DNA of 64,000 nt from Rhinopomastus cyanomelas (lineage: Eukaryota > Chordata > Aves > Bucerotiformes > Rhinopomastidae), in NCBI GenBank assembly GCA_013400115.1, contig VXBP01004157.1:62001-126000 (forward strand), given 5' to 3'. Below the pieces are notes generated by a model that saw nothing but the letters and a program-made list of their open reading frames with translations, was not told the origin of the DNA and searched no databases. Below, piece after piece: positions 47,785 to 60,144 of the stretch; positions within the stretch are counted from its first letter, which is position 1; every line of letters begins with the position of its first letter. A program made the position numbers and the translations under genes.

Positions 47785-47790
47785 AATAAA
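47785..47790 (+). promoter_or_regulatory. Possible distal polyadenylation signal
   Basis: AATAAA in an A/T-rich context, 3.85 kb after the DLGAP1 stop. It would suit a long neuronal 3'UTR isoform, but may be chance. Confidence 0.25.
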
Positions 47791-48721
47791 ATAATTAATG
47801 CACTGCCTGTTGGAGCTGTGGCTTTTCATCCCCCAGGAAGAGCCGAGGTGGTCCACAGGCTGTGGCCAAGGACAAAAGCGGGACCAGCAGGAGCTCTCAT
47901 TGCTTAAGACTGGCCCTGCAAAGCCTCACACAGGGCTCCCACCGAGCACCTAGCCAGTGCCTGTCTGCTCAGAGCTACCCACAGGCTTAAACATCCTCCT
48001 CATGGAGCACTGGAGCCTCAGCAAAGTCTTCAGAGGGGTTTGTGTGCAGGGCCCAGCCCAACACCACTGATGAGAGGTGGCAGGAGTTATGTTGGGGACT
48101 TCAAAAGCAGCAGCAAGAACCCCCAGCTCAGTCATTTTTCTCCTTATCTTGTCTTTGGGGTGAGGAGATCCCCAGCAGAGCTACCTGAGCTCTCCCTCAC
48201 TGCTCCCACCCAGGACTTTTCCCAGTATGTGACACACGGGCAGTGCCCAGCGCCAGCCCCACAGGGTGCTGCCTGTGGCTACACCAGCACCATCAGCCCA
48301 CAGCTGGTCCCTCAACACAGATAGGTCAGACAGATCTACCCACAGGCAGGCAAACTCGCACTCAGAGGTCTTGTTAGCACCACGATGAAGGGATTTCTCT
48401 TCCCCTGCTGGATCTGCCACTCTCGCTGGGCTCCTGCACACCAACGATGAGGAAATAAGCTGCACTCTTCAGAAACCTCTGTGATGAGGAGCAGAGAGGG
48501 GCTGTAAACCAGCAGATGTGCCTAAAGCAGATCTCAAGCGGTCCAACCCACAGCTCCTAGCGCTACCTTTCACACTTAGAGTGAAATCTATACCTCAGTG
48601 CACCCTCCCCAATGAAATCAGGAGCCTTCCTGACATGAGCGGCCAGTTGTCAGCTTGGCTGCCAAAGCCTGTCCTGTGCAAATGTTGAGTTTGCAGCTCA
48701 CGGCAGGCGAGAGCTGTGTTC

Positions 48722-48947
48722 CATAGAATCAGAGAGTCATCCAGGTTGGAAAAGACCTTCAGGATCATCAAGTCCAACCATCCACCCTAGAGCTTCCAAC
48801 CACTAATCCATCTCCTCAAGCACACTGGCTACCGGGTTGTTGAACCTCTACAGGAGTGGTGCCACCCCCCGCCCCCTTCTGGGAAGAAGCTTTTCCTAAG
48901 GTCCAACCTGCCCCTCCCCTGGCACAATCTGACCCCTTTTCCTCTAA
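48722..48947 (-). mobile_element. CR1, diverged, antisense
   Basis: CATAGAATCAGAGAGTCATC tail and GGTCCAACCTGCCCCTCCCC body. Its 5' end abuts the tail of the next copy. Confidence 0.87.
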
Positions 48948-49275
48948 TCACAGAATCACAGAGACTGGAAGTGACCTTGAAAGATCATCCACTACAATCC
49001 CCTGCCATAGCAGGTTCCCCTAGATCCAGTCACACAAGAACATGGCCAGGCAGATTTGAAATGTCTCCACAACCCCCCCGGGCAACCCCTTCCAAAGCTC
49101 TGGCACCCTCACTGGGAAGAAAGTCCTACTCACATTGATGGAGAACCTCCTATGTTCCAGCTTACACCCATTGCCCCTTGTTCTATCAGTGGGTGCCCCT
49201 GAGCAGAGCCTGGCTCCATTCTCCTGACACCCGCCCTTTCCATATTTATCAACATTAATGTGGTCACCCATCAGT
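48948..49275 (-). mobile_element. CR1 family A, antisense
   Basis: AATCACAGAATCACAGAGAC to TTATCAACATTAATGTGGTC. On - the frame is open from MGDHINVDKYGKGGCQENGA to CLAMFLCDWI. Confidence 0.94.
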
Positions 49276-49855
49276 ACAAAGAGCTGTCACAGCAACACCC
49301 TGTCCCTCAAGACTTAATCACCAAAAAGTAGTCTGCTGATACAAACCCAAACCCCAAAACTCCTTCTGCAGCTGCAGTGGGCTACCATAAAATACAACCT
49401 TGCAGTCCCCTCACCAGGTACTAGTGAGGAACAAGGTAGGACATCGCTCTGAGCAGGGACACAGCATCAGTCACCTCACTCCAAGCTTATGAGGAGCCAT
49501 CCTGCTGCTGCCACTCAGATGTGTAAGTGGAGAACCCACAGATGACACCCTCTGATCTGCAAAGCTGCAGAGAAGTTGTTTTTCCTCAGGGTGCTTAGAG
49601 ATTTATGTGCTGTCACCTGCCTGGGCAGTCATTGATGTTTACTGGTCACCAGTTTGGCTGAACTCCCACAATTACAGGCACATCCTGGCAACTCCGATCT
49701 CCTCACCTCATCTCTGTGACAGCTCACCAGCACTAAAAACACCACCAGAACACCAACCAGACCCAAACCCTCTGAGGTGTGGGGCCAGGACCACCTCCAG
49801 CACCCCCCTCTCTGGCCCCACACTGTTGCATTGCTGATCAGAGCACTTCAACCAC

Positions 49856-50105
49856 CACAGAATCTCTGTGACTGGAAGGACCTTTAGGATCCTCAAGTCC
49901 AACCTTGGACCCAGCACTGCCAGGTCACCCCTAACACAGGTCCCTCAGCACCACATCTCTACGGCTTTTAAATCCCTCCAGGGCTGGGAACTCCCCCTCA
50001 GCCCTGGGCAGCCTGGACCAACCTTTCACAACCCTTCAGTAAAGAAATTCCTCTCAACACCCAGCCTACACCTCCCTGGCACAGCCTGCAGCAATGTCAT
50101 CTGCC
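49856..50105 (-). mobile_element. Old CR1, antisense
   Basis: CACAGAATCTCTGTGACTGG, CCCTGGGCAGCCTGGACCAA and CCTCCCTGGCACAGCCTGCA. Confidence 0.85.
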
Positions 50106-51087
50106 CGTAACCAGAGTTTTCAGCTCCAGGGCTCTCCCCTACATGGGGAAGCTGATATCCTTCTGTGGCTGTCACACCCCACCCCACAGACACCTGTCCC
50201 CTGAGGAACAGCCCCACGGTGACAGGGCAGGCTCTGAGCGGCAACTACAGACATGTCCTAAGGTCTGGTTAATGTTTCAGCTCCTGCCCATCGCAGGGTG
50301 CCCTTTGAGCTCCACTCAGTGCATTAGGGGTGTTTATTGGTCTGTTTCCACCCGTTTTCTGCCTTGGCTGGGTTACAAGGAGTCTGGCAGCAGCCACCTC
50401 ATGTCACATCAAAGCTCCCGAGCTCTACCCGCACTAGCAGAATGAGAAGATGGAAAGAAAAAATGCTGAGCGTGACCTGGATTTCCACAGGCTTGGGGCT
50501 TTCAGGGGGATTTTTCTTGCACGTGAGAAAAGGCTGCGGTGCCACTGGCCATCCTGTGAATAGTCAGTGGAGCAAAGTTCTTGTTTCCTTTCTAGAGAAA
50601 AGGTTCAGGGCCAGACTGCGATTACGGCCAGAAGTAGTAAAGTGCAGGGAGCAGAGAGCACATTGGGCAAGAGAGACGCAAATAGGAGCGGCAGAGCAAA
50701 CCCCGTGCCCAGCCCCAGCAGGGCTGCCCACATTCTGGTGTGGTGGCCACGTACCAAAACCCTCCCTGCTAGGGCATCTGGCCACGGAGAGCTCATCCTG
50801 CCCTTCTGACAGCTCAACCCAAGGTGTGAACTGAGCAGATCCGGCAGCATGACAGCCTGGTTCTGCAGCACTCGGCTCACACACAAACCACCTAGAAAAT
50901 TCAGGAGTCTCTGGGTTTTAGGGTCTAGCAGGACCTGCTCTCCTGCACTGGGGTTTGAGTGCAAAACTGAACCAGGCTGTTCCCAGTGAGGTGATGGAGG
51001 TGCTGCCATATCTCACTCAGCAGGACGTCTCAGATTATCAAGTCCAACCTTCAACACCTCCATGGCCACCAGACTCTGTCCCAAAGC

Positions 51088-51260
51088 ACTTGGTCAGGCC
51101 CTGGAATGGGCTGCCCAGGCTGGTGGTTGAGTCTCCATCCTTGGATGACTTTAGAAGTCGCTTAGATGTAGTATTCAGGGATCTAGTTTAGGGGTGAACT
51201 TGATGGTTGGACTCAATGATCCCAGGGGTCTTTTCCAACATAAATGACTCCCTGATTCAC
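51088..51260 (+). mobile_element. CR1 family B 3' end
   Basis: TTGGTCAGGCCCTGGAATGG to TAAATGACTCCCTGATTC, with a short deletion before the tail. Confidence 0.9.
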
Positions 51261-53686
51261 CCACTGCTTTTTCAGCCCTCTGGGGATAGGGACTCCACCT
51301 CTTTGTTGCAATGTTTGACCGTTCACAGACACTGGAACCTGCCTCTTCACAAGGCTCCAAGTCTGGCAAAAAAGAACATCCATGCTTTACAGAGAATTTA
51401 AGTTCTTCCTGACCATTCCAGCTGGGCTTCAGGGCAGTCCAGGCTCCCCTCCAGGTTCCCATAGAAATTCTTTGTGTCTTCTGCCTTCCGATTCTTCCCC
51501 CCTTGTGTAAAAGTCCCCTAACCAGCAAGAGTCGCAGGGATTCAGAGGCAAAGCAGGACCACCACAGCGACTGTCTGTGAAAACAGGAAAACACAGCCAG
51601 GACCGAATTCACCAGAACTCCTGGAGGTGCTACTGGTGTTCCTGAGACATGGTCCAAACACCCCACAGCTACAGCTTCAACGCAACTGGGCTGTTGGAAC
51701 AGGCAGCAGAGTGACACCAGAACATCCAGCTGCAATCCAGAGCTGGAGAGTTCCAGCAAAAGTCACCTTCCCCTCAACATCTCCCAGCCCTGCAGGGAAT
51801 CTCTGATCCTAGGAAGCTGCATCAGCATGTGTAGTCTTCTCCCAGTCCTCGGGCAACAGGGAGCTGGGGTTCAGCAGTTTATGGGATTAAAGGCAGGTGA
51901 TGATCCTGTCCCAGAACATTTACCACGTGGGTTTTTAAGATCCAACCCTGATGGGTCCCAGGGCAGTTCAGGCAAACTGAGAGCTGAGGAGCCCAAAAGG
52001 TCAGTTGTTTTTCCTCTCCTGTTCACTCAGGTTTCCCCAAACCCAAGTAGTGCTTGGGACTGCAGTTTGGGGCTGCCCTGCTGTGAGGTATCTCCCAGGG
52101 CAAGAGGAAGGCTCAGCTCCTCTTCCTTCAGTGGTGGAAAAGGCTGGGCTGAGGCTTTGACACCTCACACCCTATCTCCCCACTCTCCATGCACCAGCCT
52201 GGGACCTGCACCACTTCCATAGCTCCCACACCCAGGTGATGGAATGCAGTGTTGCAGGACTGAGAGGGGACCTGCATGTCCGTGTTCCCACCTCCTCCTC
52301 CTCCTCAGAACATGGTATGGGATGTCTATGTCCTCTCGGAGTGTGGCTGGGATGTTCCCCCCTGCCCCAAGTGTGATGGACACAGCTGGTAAGAAGATGG
52401 AGCAGGGGTCCCCCAAAGCCCCAGAGCACAGCCAGGCAATGACAGAGCCCAGCTGCACCCAAGCAACCTCCAGAAGCTGAGGGACATCCCTGGGGCCAGG
52501 GCTGCTGACACAGGGACCAGTTCCAGCAGAATGAAGCTGCTGGTGGGGTCAGGGAGGGCTGGGTTGGCAGAAGAGGGATTTGGCAGCAGGCAGCAGTGCT
52601 CTGCAGACAGAGATCTGTACAATGAAAGGAAGTGTCTATGGGGGGGGGGGGCATTGTTCCAAGTCTCATCAGCTAGGGAAGGTTTTGAGGAAGATCTGGG
52701 AAGGAGCTGGCGGTGCACCCCTGGTAACACCCCGGCTGAACCCCCCACAAGCGAGTTACAGCTACCGAGCAAAACAACCTGACCTGACCTTTTGGTCCAG
52801 GCTGGAGAGGAAAATCTGTTCCCTACCTCCCCTGGTGGGACATCCACTTGGGGAAGACACAAGACAGTAGAGTCAGGATACCATCATGTCCAGACCAACC
52901 ACAATCCCTCTGGTTTTGGGGAGGCTACATGGATTTTATCATGAACCAGAAAGCAGAAGTCAAATCAAAGCTGAGCAATCTGAGCAGGGAAGATGCCTCC
53001 CCTTTATGAGGAGAAGATGATTTGATTACAGCACGATCTGCCACTGCAGTTGGTTTAGTGGGACAGCCAGGATCAGATGACTTAGTGAAAACAGCACAGA
53101 ACTAGTCAAAATAATCTGTAGCCCAGCCATACAGCCCCCGCATGGGGCTCTGCACACCAAACATGGACAGATGACAGAGGGAGAGGTCAGACAAGGAGCC
53201 AGAGCAGAAGGACAACACAAACCACAATGTTCAGTGCAAGGTCAGGCAACGAGAACATCACAGGGCAGAGAGGGAAGTGAAATCGCAGGCTCTGGCAGAA
53301 CAACTGAGCTCCGGAGAAAGAGAAGCTGCTGTGATCCTCCCCATCAGCTCTGGGTCTGCTACCCACAGCCACTTCCACAACACATGAACTCACAAACAGG
53401 AGCTGGAGGACATTGTGATCCTCCCTCCCACAGTTACTTGGATGGTTCCTGGGGTTTATATGAACACATGGAAACCACCAGAACCCTACAGAGGGCCCTC
53501 CCCAGGCTGGCAGACACACACAGCCTGGTAAAGCCTACCAGCCAGTGGTAAATTAACATAAAGAAGGGCTTTTCCATCAGCAGGTTGGTCAGAAGGTCAA
53601 AAGCCTCAGCCAAAAACTGAAATCTGTTCCCCCATCAACTGGGAACAGATCTGCTCCTGCAGGAGTGCTGAGACAGAGGCACCTCT

Positions 53687-53805
53687 GCCATGGTACTGAC
53701 AGAGGAGCTCCAGGACACCAATGCGTGCCATGACACCAACGGAGGAGCTTCAGGACACCAACGTGTGCCATGGCACTGATGGAGGAGCTCCAGGTCCACT
53801 CACCT
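53687..53805 (+). repeat. 40-bp x3 tandem repeat
   Basis: Units at 53687-53726 and 53727-53766, then a third diverging after about 33 bases. Each has GCCATG, then GGAGGAGCT(C/T)CAGG. The period is not a multiple of three, so it is not coding. Confidence 0.9.
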
Positions 53806-54340
53806 GGCTGCAGATGTCCCCAACAGTGGGGCAATAGCACAAGGACTCAGAGAACCCACACAAAGCCAGATGCCAGCTATAAACTCCACACCACTGAGAC
53901 TGACCTGTTCCTGCTGCAGCTGTGTCAGTCCTCCTCCTCCTCATCATCATCAGCAGCAGGAGGATGCAATGAAACTCCACAGCAAGCACTACAAGCAGGC
54001 ACTCAGACACCCTGAGGCTCCTCACATTGATCTCCAGCCAGGGCTCAGGGCAGCAAGAAACTACAAGCGCAGCAGCCGTCCAAGAATAAATGGGGTTGGG
54101 ATGTTGGTCAGCTACACCCACTCAGCCCCTGGGCAGCCTGTGGTGAGGTCAGTTAGTCAGAGTGCAGCCACCTGTGAGCACCCTCACCAGTTCATTATAT
54201 GCTGGGGTAATGGAGCAGCTGAAAGGTCAGCCCTGGGTCTGCAGTAGGAATTCATGGGATGGGGCAGGACAAGCTGGGAGGCAGATGGGACCTGCATATG
54301 TCTGCATTGGCTTCAGGAGCTGCGATTCATCACTCACACA

Positions 54341-54560
54341 CAATCACAGAACGTGAGGGTTTGGAAAGGACCTCAAAAGATCAACTAGTCCAACCCTTCT
54401 ATGAGAATAGGATCCCTTAGGACAGGTCACACAGGGACATCCAGGAGGGTTTTGAATGTCTCCAGAACAAGAGATTCCACAGCGTCTCTGGGAAGCCTGG
54501 GCCAGGGCTCTGTCACCTTCACAGTGAACAAGTTTTTCCTCATATTTGTGTGGAACCTCC
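54341..54560 (-). mobile_element. CR1, family A-like, antisense
   Basis: AATCACAGAACGTGAGGGTT to TTGTGTGGAACCTCC; diverged. Abuts the next sense copy head to head. Confidence 0.88.
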
Positions 54561-54565
54561 AACAC

Positions 54566-54706
54566 TGGAATCTCCTTCTCTGGAGATGGTTCAAACCCCC
54601 CTGGCCATGTTCTTGTGCGACTGGATCTAGGGGATCCTGCAGGGGGATTGGACTGGATGATCTTTCAAGCTCCCTTCCAATCCTAAATGTTCTGTGATTA
54701 TGTGAA
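54566..54706 (+). mobile_element. CR1 family A 3' end
   Basis: GAATCTCCTTCTCTGGAGAT to CCTAAATGTTCTGTGATTA. Confidence 0.9.
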
Positions 54707-56805
54707 CATAGCTGGTCTCAAAGGTCTCTGGAGTTTCCCTGCTCTGGGAAGACTGGTGATACTGGTGTACCAGACCTGACAGCTCAGAGCTGAAGGTGTA
54801 GAAATACTCCAAAGAACAGGCAGATCTGGGGTCACTAAGGCCAGTTTTGAAGGGAAAGGTGAGGAAAATGGCTAAAGCTGGGCCATGACCTCAAGACATT
54901 AGCAGGAATACATGGAATTCCAGCCCAGGCAGCATTGCTCCATGGGGTTCTGTGCATGTGCAGCAATCAGGCACTGCCTGCAGTGCCCAGGACTGGAGCA
55001 GACACTGAGCACACACAGCACGCGCCGATGCAGTCACTGTGGCTGCAGCAGCACCAGCTGCCAGCGACGTCCTGCTGGAGCAGGTGGCAGATCTGAGCTC
55101 TTCTCCTTCACTGCAAACACTGCACCTCGTGGGAGAGGAGTCAGTGAACCAGCAGGGCAGGATAGAGACATTAACAGCTCCAGCAACTGCTGAACAAGAG
55201 CCCTGGAAAAGCGAACATGAGCTGTCTCCGCGCCAGTAATCCCTACTGGGCAGAAGCCAGGAGGGAAGTTGACAGCTGCAAGATGCCAAAAGAAATCCCA
55301 GAGGAGCTTTGGGATGTCCAGCAGCAGGTTCCAAGCATTACTAAGAAAGCCGTGAGAGAAATGAACCAACCCAGCCCTTGACAGGCAGAACCTGGGTAAC
55401 TGGAAATGCCCCAGAAACCTTCGGCCACTCACAGTCATGGTGCTCCCGGGGTCATTCCCCACTACCACACACACACTCCCTCTCTCCCTGGTTTCTGCTT
55501 ATTCTCCCCTGGCACCCACTGCCTGAGCAGCAGTATCCCTCTAGCTGCAGAGTCCGCGATGGGCTGTGCTGCCCCAGTAATCCCATTGAGTTATTCCTGT
55601 GACCTTTCCCAGCGAGTTGTCATCCCAGCGAGTTATCCCAGTGACTGATCCCAGCTCCTTGCCCTTCCCTTCCCCCCAGAACACGGACCCAGCTGTTCCA
55701 GCTCCAACGGCTGTGTGGACTGACCTCATGGCAGAAGCTGGCAGACGTGTGGGACACCACAGCATCGCCTTCCCGCTCCAAGGCAGCAACGCCAGCCTCG
55801 AGATTCCCTGCCCACTGCGATTGTTTGTGCTCTGCGGAGATTTATCGTAGGCAGCTGCTGCAGTTTGTTTACGAGGCAAACGCAGCCGGCTAAGGCTGCG
55901 CCTGAGCTGTCCTCCCTGGCGGGGATCTGTCAGACCTCTCCACTCACTGACATCCCGGCTGGCTGGGTGGTCTCCAGCAGAGCCTCCCCTCGTCCCCTTG
56001 TTAGCCTGAACAGCTGCTTTCAGCCAGGGGTTGGGGTTTGACCCCACTGCCTCACAGTTGGGTTAAGCACAGCTGCTGGAACAATGAACCTGCCTCTTCC
56101 TACTGCTGATTGTGGTTCTGTGGTAGAACAAGTCCCCAGAAACAGCCTTTTCCTTTGCTCTACCCAAGGATGGATGAGTGGCTGCTGGCTCATGTAGTCC
56201 TGGGCTTGTTCTTAGGACTGCTGGCTCAGTTCTGGATCCTTCCTCCACCTACATTTACCCACCTTTAACAACTTGATCTGGGATTACTTCAAGTGTCTGC
56301 TCTGAACGGAGGGGCTTATGTGAACCCCAAAAGCCTTCCCTAAAACTCTTGATGGTCGATCCCAGCAGAGGAGGAACCTCCTTCTGGCTGTTATAGTGGG
56401 AACTCAGTGTGAGCCATTTCCTTCCTCCCAAATACCACCTCAGGTTAGAGAAAAACCTTCACACCCCATGCAGCAGCTACTCAGCCTCATGGCTCCAGCT
56501 CAGCTGCCAGATGTAACCTGAGCATGTGGAACCATCAAATGGAAAACAACCAGAACTGCTCGGAAGACCTCAGGGACCGTCTCATCACGGGGCTGGGCTG
56601 ATGCCGTTTGGGGCGGCACAACAGCCAGTGGAGCAGCAAGGACCACTCTCACTTTCCCTTTCCACTGCTTGTACTTTCTATGAAAAGTGTTAACCCAAAC
56701 AGGAGCAGCTCTCTTCCTCACCAGGGCCCCAGCTGCAGCTGCTCTGGTGGAACTATAAAGCTGCCAGCTTGGCCAGCAAACCACCAGAGTTCTCTCACCT
56801 TCTGA

Positions 56806-57252
56806 TAGAGTCCAGCGCAGAGCCACAGAGATGATGAACGGAGTGGAGCATCTCCCTGATGAGGAAAGGCTGAAGGAGCTGGGTCTCTTGAGCTTGGAAA
56901 AAAGGAGACTGAAGGGTGACCCCATGAATGTTGATCAGTATGGAGAGGGTGGGTGTCAGAAGGATGGAGCCAGGCTCTGCTCAGGGGCACTCGATACCAC
57001 AAGGGGCAACGCATGTGAGCTGGAACAGAGGAGGTTCCACTTCAACCTGAGAAAGAACTTCTTCGCAGTGAGGATGCCAGAGCCCTGGAGGGGGCTGGCC
57101 GGGAGTTGTGGAGTCTTCTCTGGAGACTTTTAAAACCTGCCTGGCCATGCTCCTGTGCAACTGGATCTAGGGCATTCTGTTGTGGCAAGCGGATTGGACT
57201 GGATGATCTTTTGAGGTCCCTTCCAATCCCTAATGTTCTATGAGTCTGTGAC
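56806..57252 (+). mobile_element. CR1 family A
   Basis: GAGTCCAGCGCAGAGCCACA to CCCTAATGTTCTATGAGTC. A 100-codon ORF preserves MNGVEHLPDEERLKELGLL. Confidence 0.94.
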
Positions 57253-58110
57253 TGATTTCTTGCTTAATTTTAAAGGGCAGAATAACAAAGAGTGGAGATC
57301 TCTGAGAGCACCCTTTAGTGATACCAGTCCCTCACTTCTCCTCTACCCCACAGCAACCCGCTCTGAAAAAAACCCCAACAGAGAATTGAGGAAAAAGCCC
57401 GAGGCCTCAGCCACCCAACATGGCAGAGCTCTTCGCATGAGGTTCCTTTCCCTAGTGCTCAGGGTGCAGGCGGCACTAGTGTTGTAATAAAGTTCCTTCC
57501 CGCACACAGACACGGAAGCATCTTCCCAACCTCCACTGCTCCTCTCCAAGCACCCAGCAACCCCTGAGATGGTCTCTGCCATCAGGGGATCTCAACCACC
57601 TTCTCCTTCAGTGCTGATCCCACAGCTACACAAAACTGTCCTTACGGTTTATTCCGTAAGCAGCCGTTAGCAAACAGCCAAATGCAGGTACCCCAGGAGA
57701 AACCACTCATGAGCGCAAGGCCTGGCACGAGGCTTCTTCTGCACTCACCACCACTCCTCGAGGGTTAGGTATGCACCCGCCACCCCGGTCATGTCCAGAA
57801 TTACTCTTCCTGAATTTATTTCAATAGGAAGTCTTTTTAAGAAACCACTGTGGAGTCACAGAGTGTTTGCATGACTGTCTGAATCCAGTGCAGACAGAGG
57901 AGGATGCCAGCAGTGTTTATTATTTGCCCTTGATGTAACCAAATCGGTGTTAAACTTGCAGGTTAAAGAAAGGCGGGAGTGCAGCAGAACTCCAGAAACT
58001 CATCCAGAGAAAAACACAGTGCATTTGAGACTAAAACACAAGACTGAAGGCCACTACAAACCCTAATGTGTGCAGAGTAGCCTGAATATTATAGAATGTC
58101 ACTAATCATA

Positions 58111-58795
58111 TCACAGACTCATAGAACACTAGGGATTGGAAGGGACCTTAAAAGATCATCCAGTCCAATCCGCTTGCCACAACAAAATGCCCTAGATCCA
58201 GTTGCACAGGAGCATGGCCAGGCAGGTTTTAAATGTCTCCAGAGAAGATGACTCCACAACACTCCTGGCCAGCTGATGTGGAGGCTCGTCACCCTCATTG
58301 GGAAGAAGGTCCTTCTCACATTGATGTGGAACCTTCCAGCTCACACCCGCTGCCCCTTGTCCTATCATAAGCAGAGCCTGGCTCCATCCTCCTGACACCC
58401 ACCCTTAACATATTGACCAACATTCATGGGGTCACCCCTCAGTTTCCTTTTTTCCAAGCTCAAGACACCCAGCTCCATCAGCCTTTCCTCATCAGGGAGG
58501 TGCTCCACTCCTTCATCATCTCTGTGGCTCTGCGTTGGACTCTCCAGCAGCTCTGTGTCCTTCTGGAACTGAGGGGCCCAGAACTGGACACAAGTTCAGT
58601 TCCAGATGTGGTCTCACCAGGACAGAGGGGGAGGAGAACCTCTCTCCACCTACTAACCACCCCCTCTCTGATTCTCCCCAGGATGCCATTGTCTCTCTTG
58701 GCCACTAGGGCCCATTGCTGGCTCCTAGTCATCCTACAGGCCACCATGACCCCCAGGTTCCTTTCTCCTGTGCTGCTCTCCAACAGGTTAGTCCC
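58111..58795 (-). mobile_element. CR1 family A, long, antisense
   Basis: CAGACTCATAGAACACTAGG back to the ESSTGERNLGVMVACRMTRS coding segment. It has several deletions, including the SGAPND region. Confidence 0.94.
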
Positions 58796-59326
58796 CAACC
58801 TGTAATTAAATACTTCAGGTCTCCTGCTCCACCAAGCTCTTCCCCAGCCTCTCCAACAGACAACGGGATTGTTTTTAGGGATTAGCTGGAACAGATGTTT
58901 TTCCCTTGAGGTCTCTTGTTTCACTGCCATTGGGAGGCTAAGGGTGGGTTATTCACAGCCCAGTGAGTGGAAATGTGAGCTGTGGATCTTCACATTTCTC
59001 AGTTACAAGTCGTTTTGAGAGCAAAGTCCCTTTCTGAGAGGTCACTTGAGTTCTGTTGGCCAAAATACATTCCAGCGTAATAGGGATCTCTTCCAAATCA
59101 CCATCAACCACCTGTTGCAAGCACCTCACCAAGATGTGGCTCCCAGAACTCACATTTCAGCACAATAAAGTCTCCTCTGTTTCAGCCTCCTAGAGTTACC
59201 AAGTCAAAACCTTGGCATTGCTAGTCCAAGAGTGGGAGCCTTCAGCTCTTCCCCTAAAAATCAATCACCAGCAATGCTCAAGAGCTGTTTCACAGGGAAC
59301 GCTCATCCCAACCCTTCTCCTGACCA

Positions 59327-59740
59327 GTCACAGAGATGATAAGAGTGGAGCATCTCCCCAGTGAGGAAAGGCTTAGGAAGCTGGGTCTCTTGAGCTTGGA
59401 AAAAAGGAAACTGAGGGGTGACCCCACTAATGTGGATCAATATGGAAAGGGTGGGTGTCAGAAGGACAGAGCCAGACTCTGCTCAGGGGCACCAAATGAC
59501 AGGGCAAGGGGAAGTGGGTGCGAGCTGGAACAGAGGTTCCACATCAATGTGAGAAGGAACTTCTTCCCAGTGAGGGTGACAGAGCCCTGGAAGGGGTTGC
59601 AACCTCCTCCTGTGGTGACATTCCAAACCCACCTGGCCATGTTCCTGTGTGACTGGATCTAGGGGATCCTGCTGTGGCAAGGGGATTGGACTGGATGATC
59701 TTTCCAGGTCTCTTCTAATCCCTAATGTTCTGTAATTCCC
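59327..59740 (+). mobile_element. CR1 family A
   Basis: GTCACAGAGATGATAAGAGT to CCCTAATGTTCTGTAATTC. A 108-codon ORF (59336-59662) runs to HLAMFLCDWI. Confidence 0.95.
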
Positions 59741-59929
59741 CAGGGGTGGTCATACTGCCCAGTCCTAAAGTACTTCTAGGACTGACAGAACTCTAACAGG
59801 GGCCTGAGACACACACCTAGAATTCAATCAGAGTTGCATAAGAAGCATCCTTTGGCCCCTTGTAAAAATCTCAGGGCATCAGAGCCTGGTCAGCTGCTCC
59901 TGGCTCACTACTCAGCATCGCTTCCAGCA

Positions 59930-60012
59930 TCTATGAACTTGTAGAATAGGGCTGGTGGTTGGACTCTATCCAGGGTCTTTTCCAACCTGAACGATTCTGT
60001 GCGATTCTGATT
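59930..60012 (+). mobile_element. CR1 family B tail
   Basis: GAACTTGTAGAATAGGGCTG to GAACGATTCTGTGCGATTC, the last CR1 before TGIF1 and about 135 bases from its 3'UTR end. Confidence 0.87.
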
Positions 60013-60144
60013 ATGTGATCTGTCCACCAACAGCCCCAAGAGCAGTTCTCCAAACCAAACCGAGCCAGTGTGAGCTCAAAACTTCTCCACACTCCACGTG
60101 TGGGGCTGTGTTGAGCTCCCGGGCAACAGAACACTCAGTGATAA

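Larger units (their letters stand above)
45111..60144. other. Intergenic region between convergent DLGAP1 and TGIF1
   Basis: Fifteen kilobases of CR1 fragments separated by unique DNA. Stretches with no recognised gene are 45111-45600, 45940-48720, 49280-49855, 50106-51085, 51262-54340, 54706-56805, 57252-58110, 58800-59325 and 59740-59930. A short degenerate duplication (CTAGGGGAGCAG-like, 45316-45440) and a 40 bp array (53687-53805) are the only structures noted. Many ORFs of 60-165 codons exist, but none has recognisable domains or splice context. Confidence 0.75.

Noticed and set aside
50337..50834. 165-codon + strand ORF in the intergenic region
   Set aside because: No recognisable domain, no splice or polyadenylation context, and competing ORFs on the other strand.
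52172..52862. Long overlapping - strand ORFs of 165-178 codons
   Set aside because: Low-complexity Pro/Ser/Leu/Cys-rich translations without domains; ORFs are open in several frames in this G/C-rich stretch.
45111..60144. MYL9, expected if this were the DLGAP4-TGIF2 locus
   Set aside because: No EF-hand-like ORF found, and both genes match DLGAP1 and TGIF1 better, so its absence is expected.
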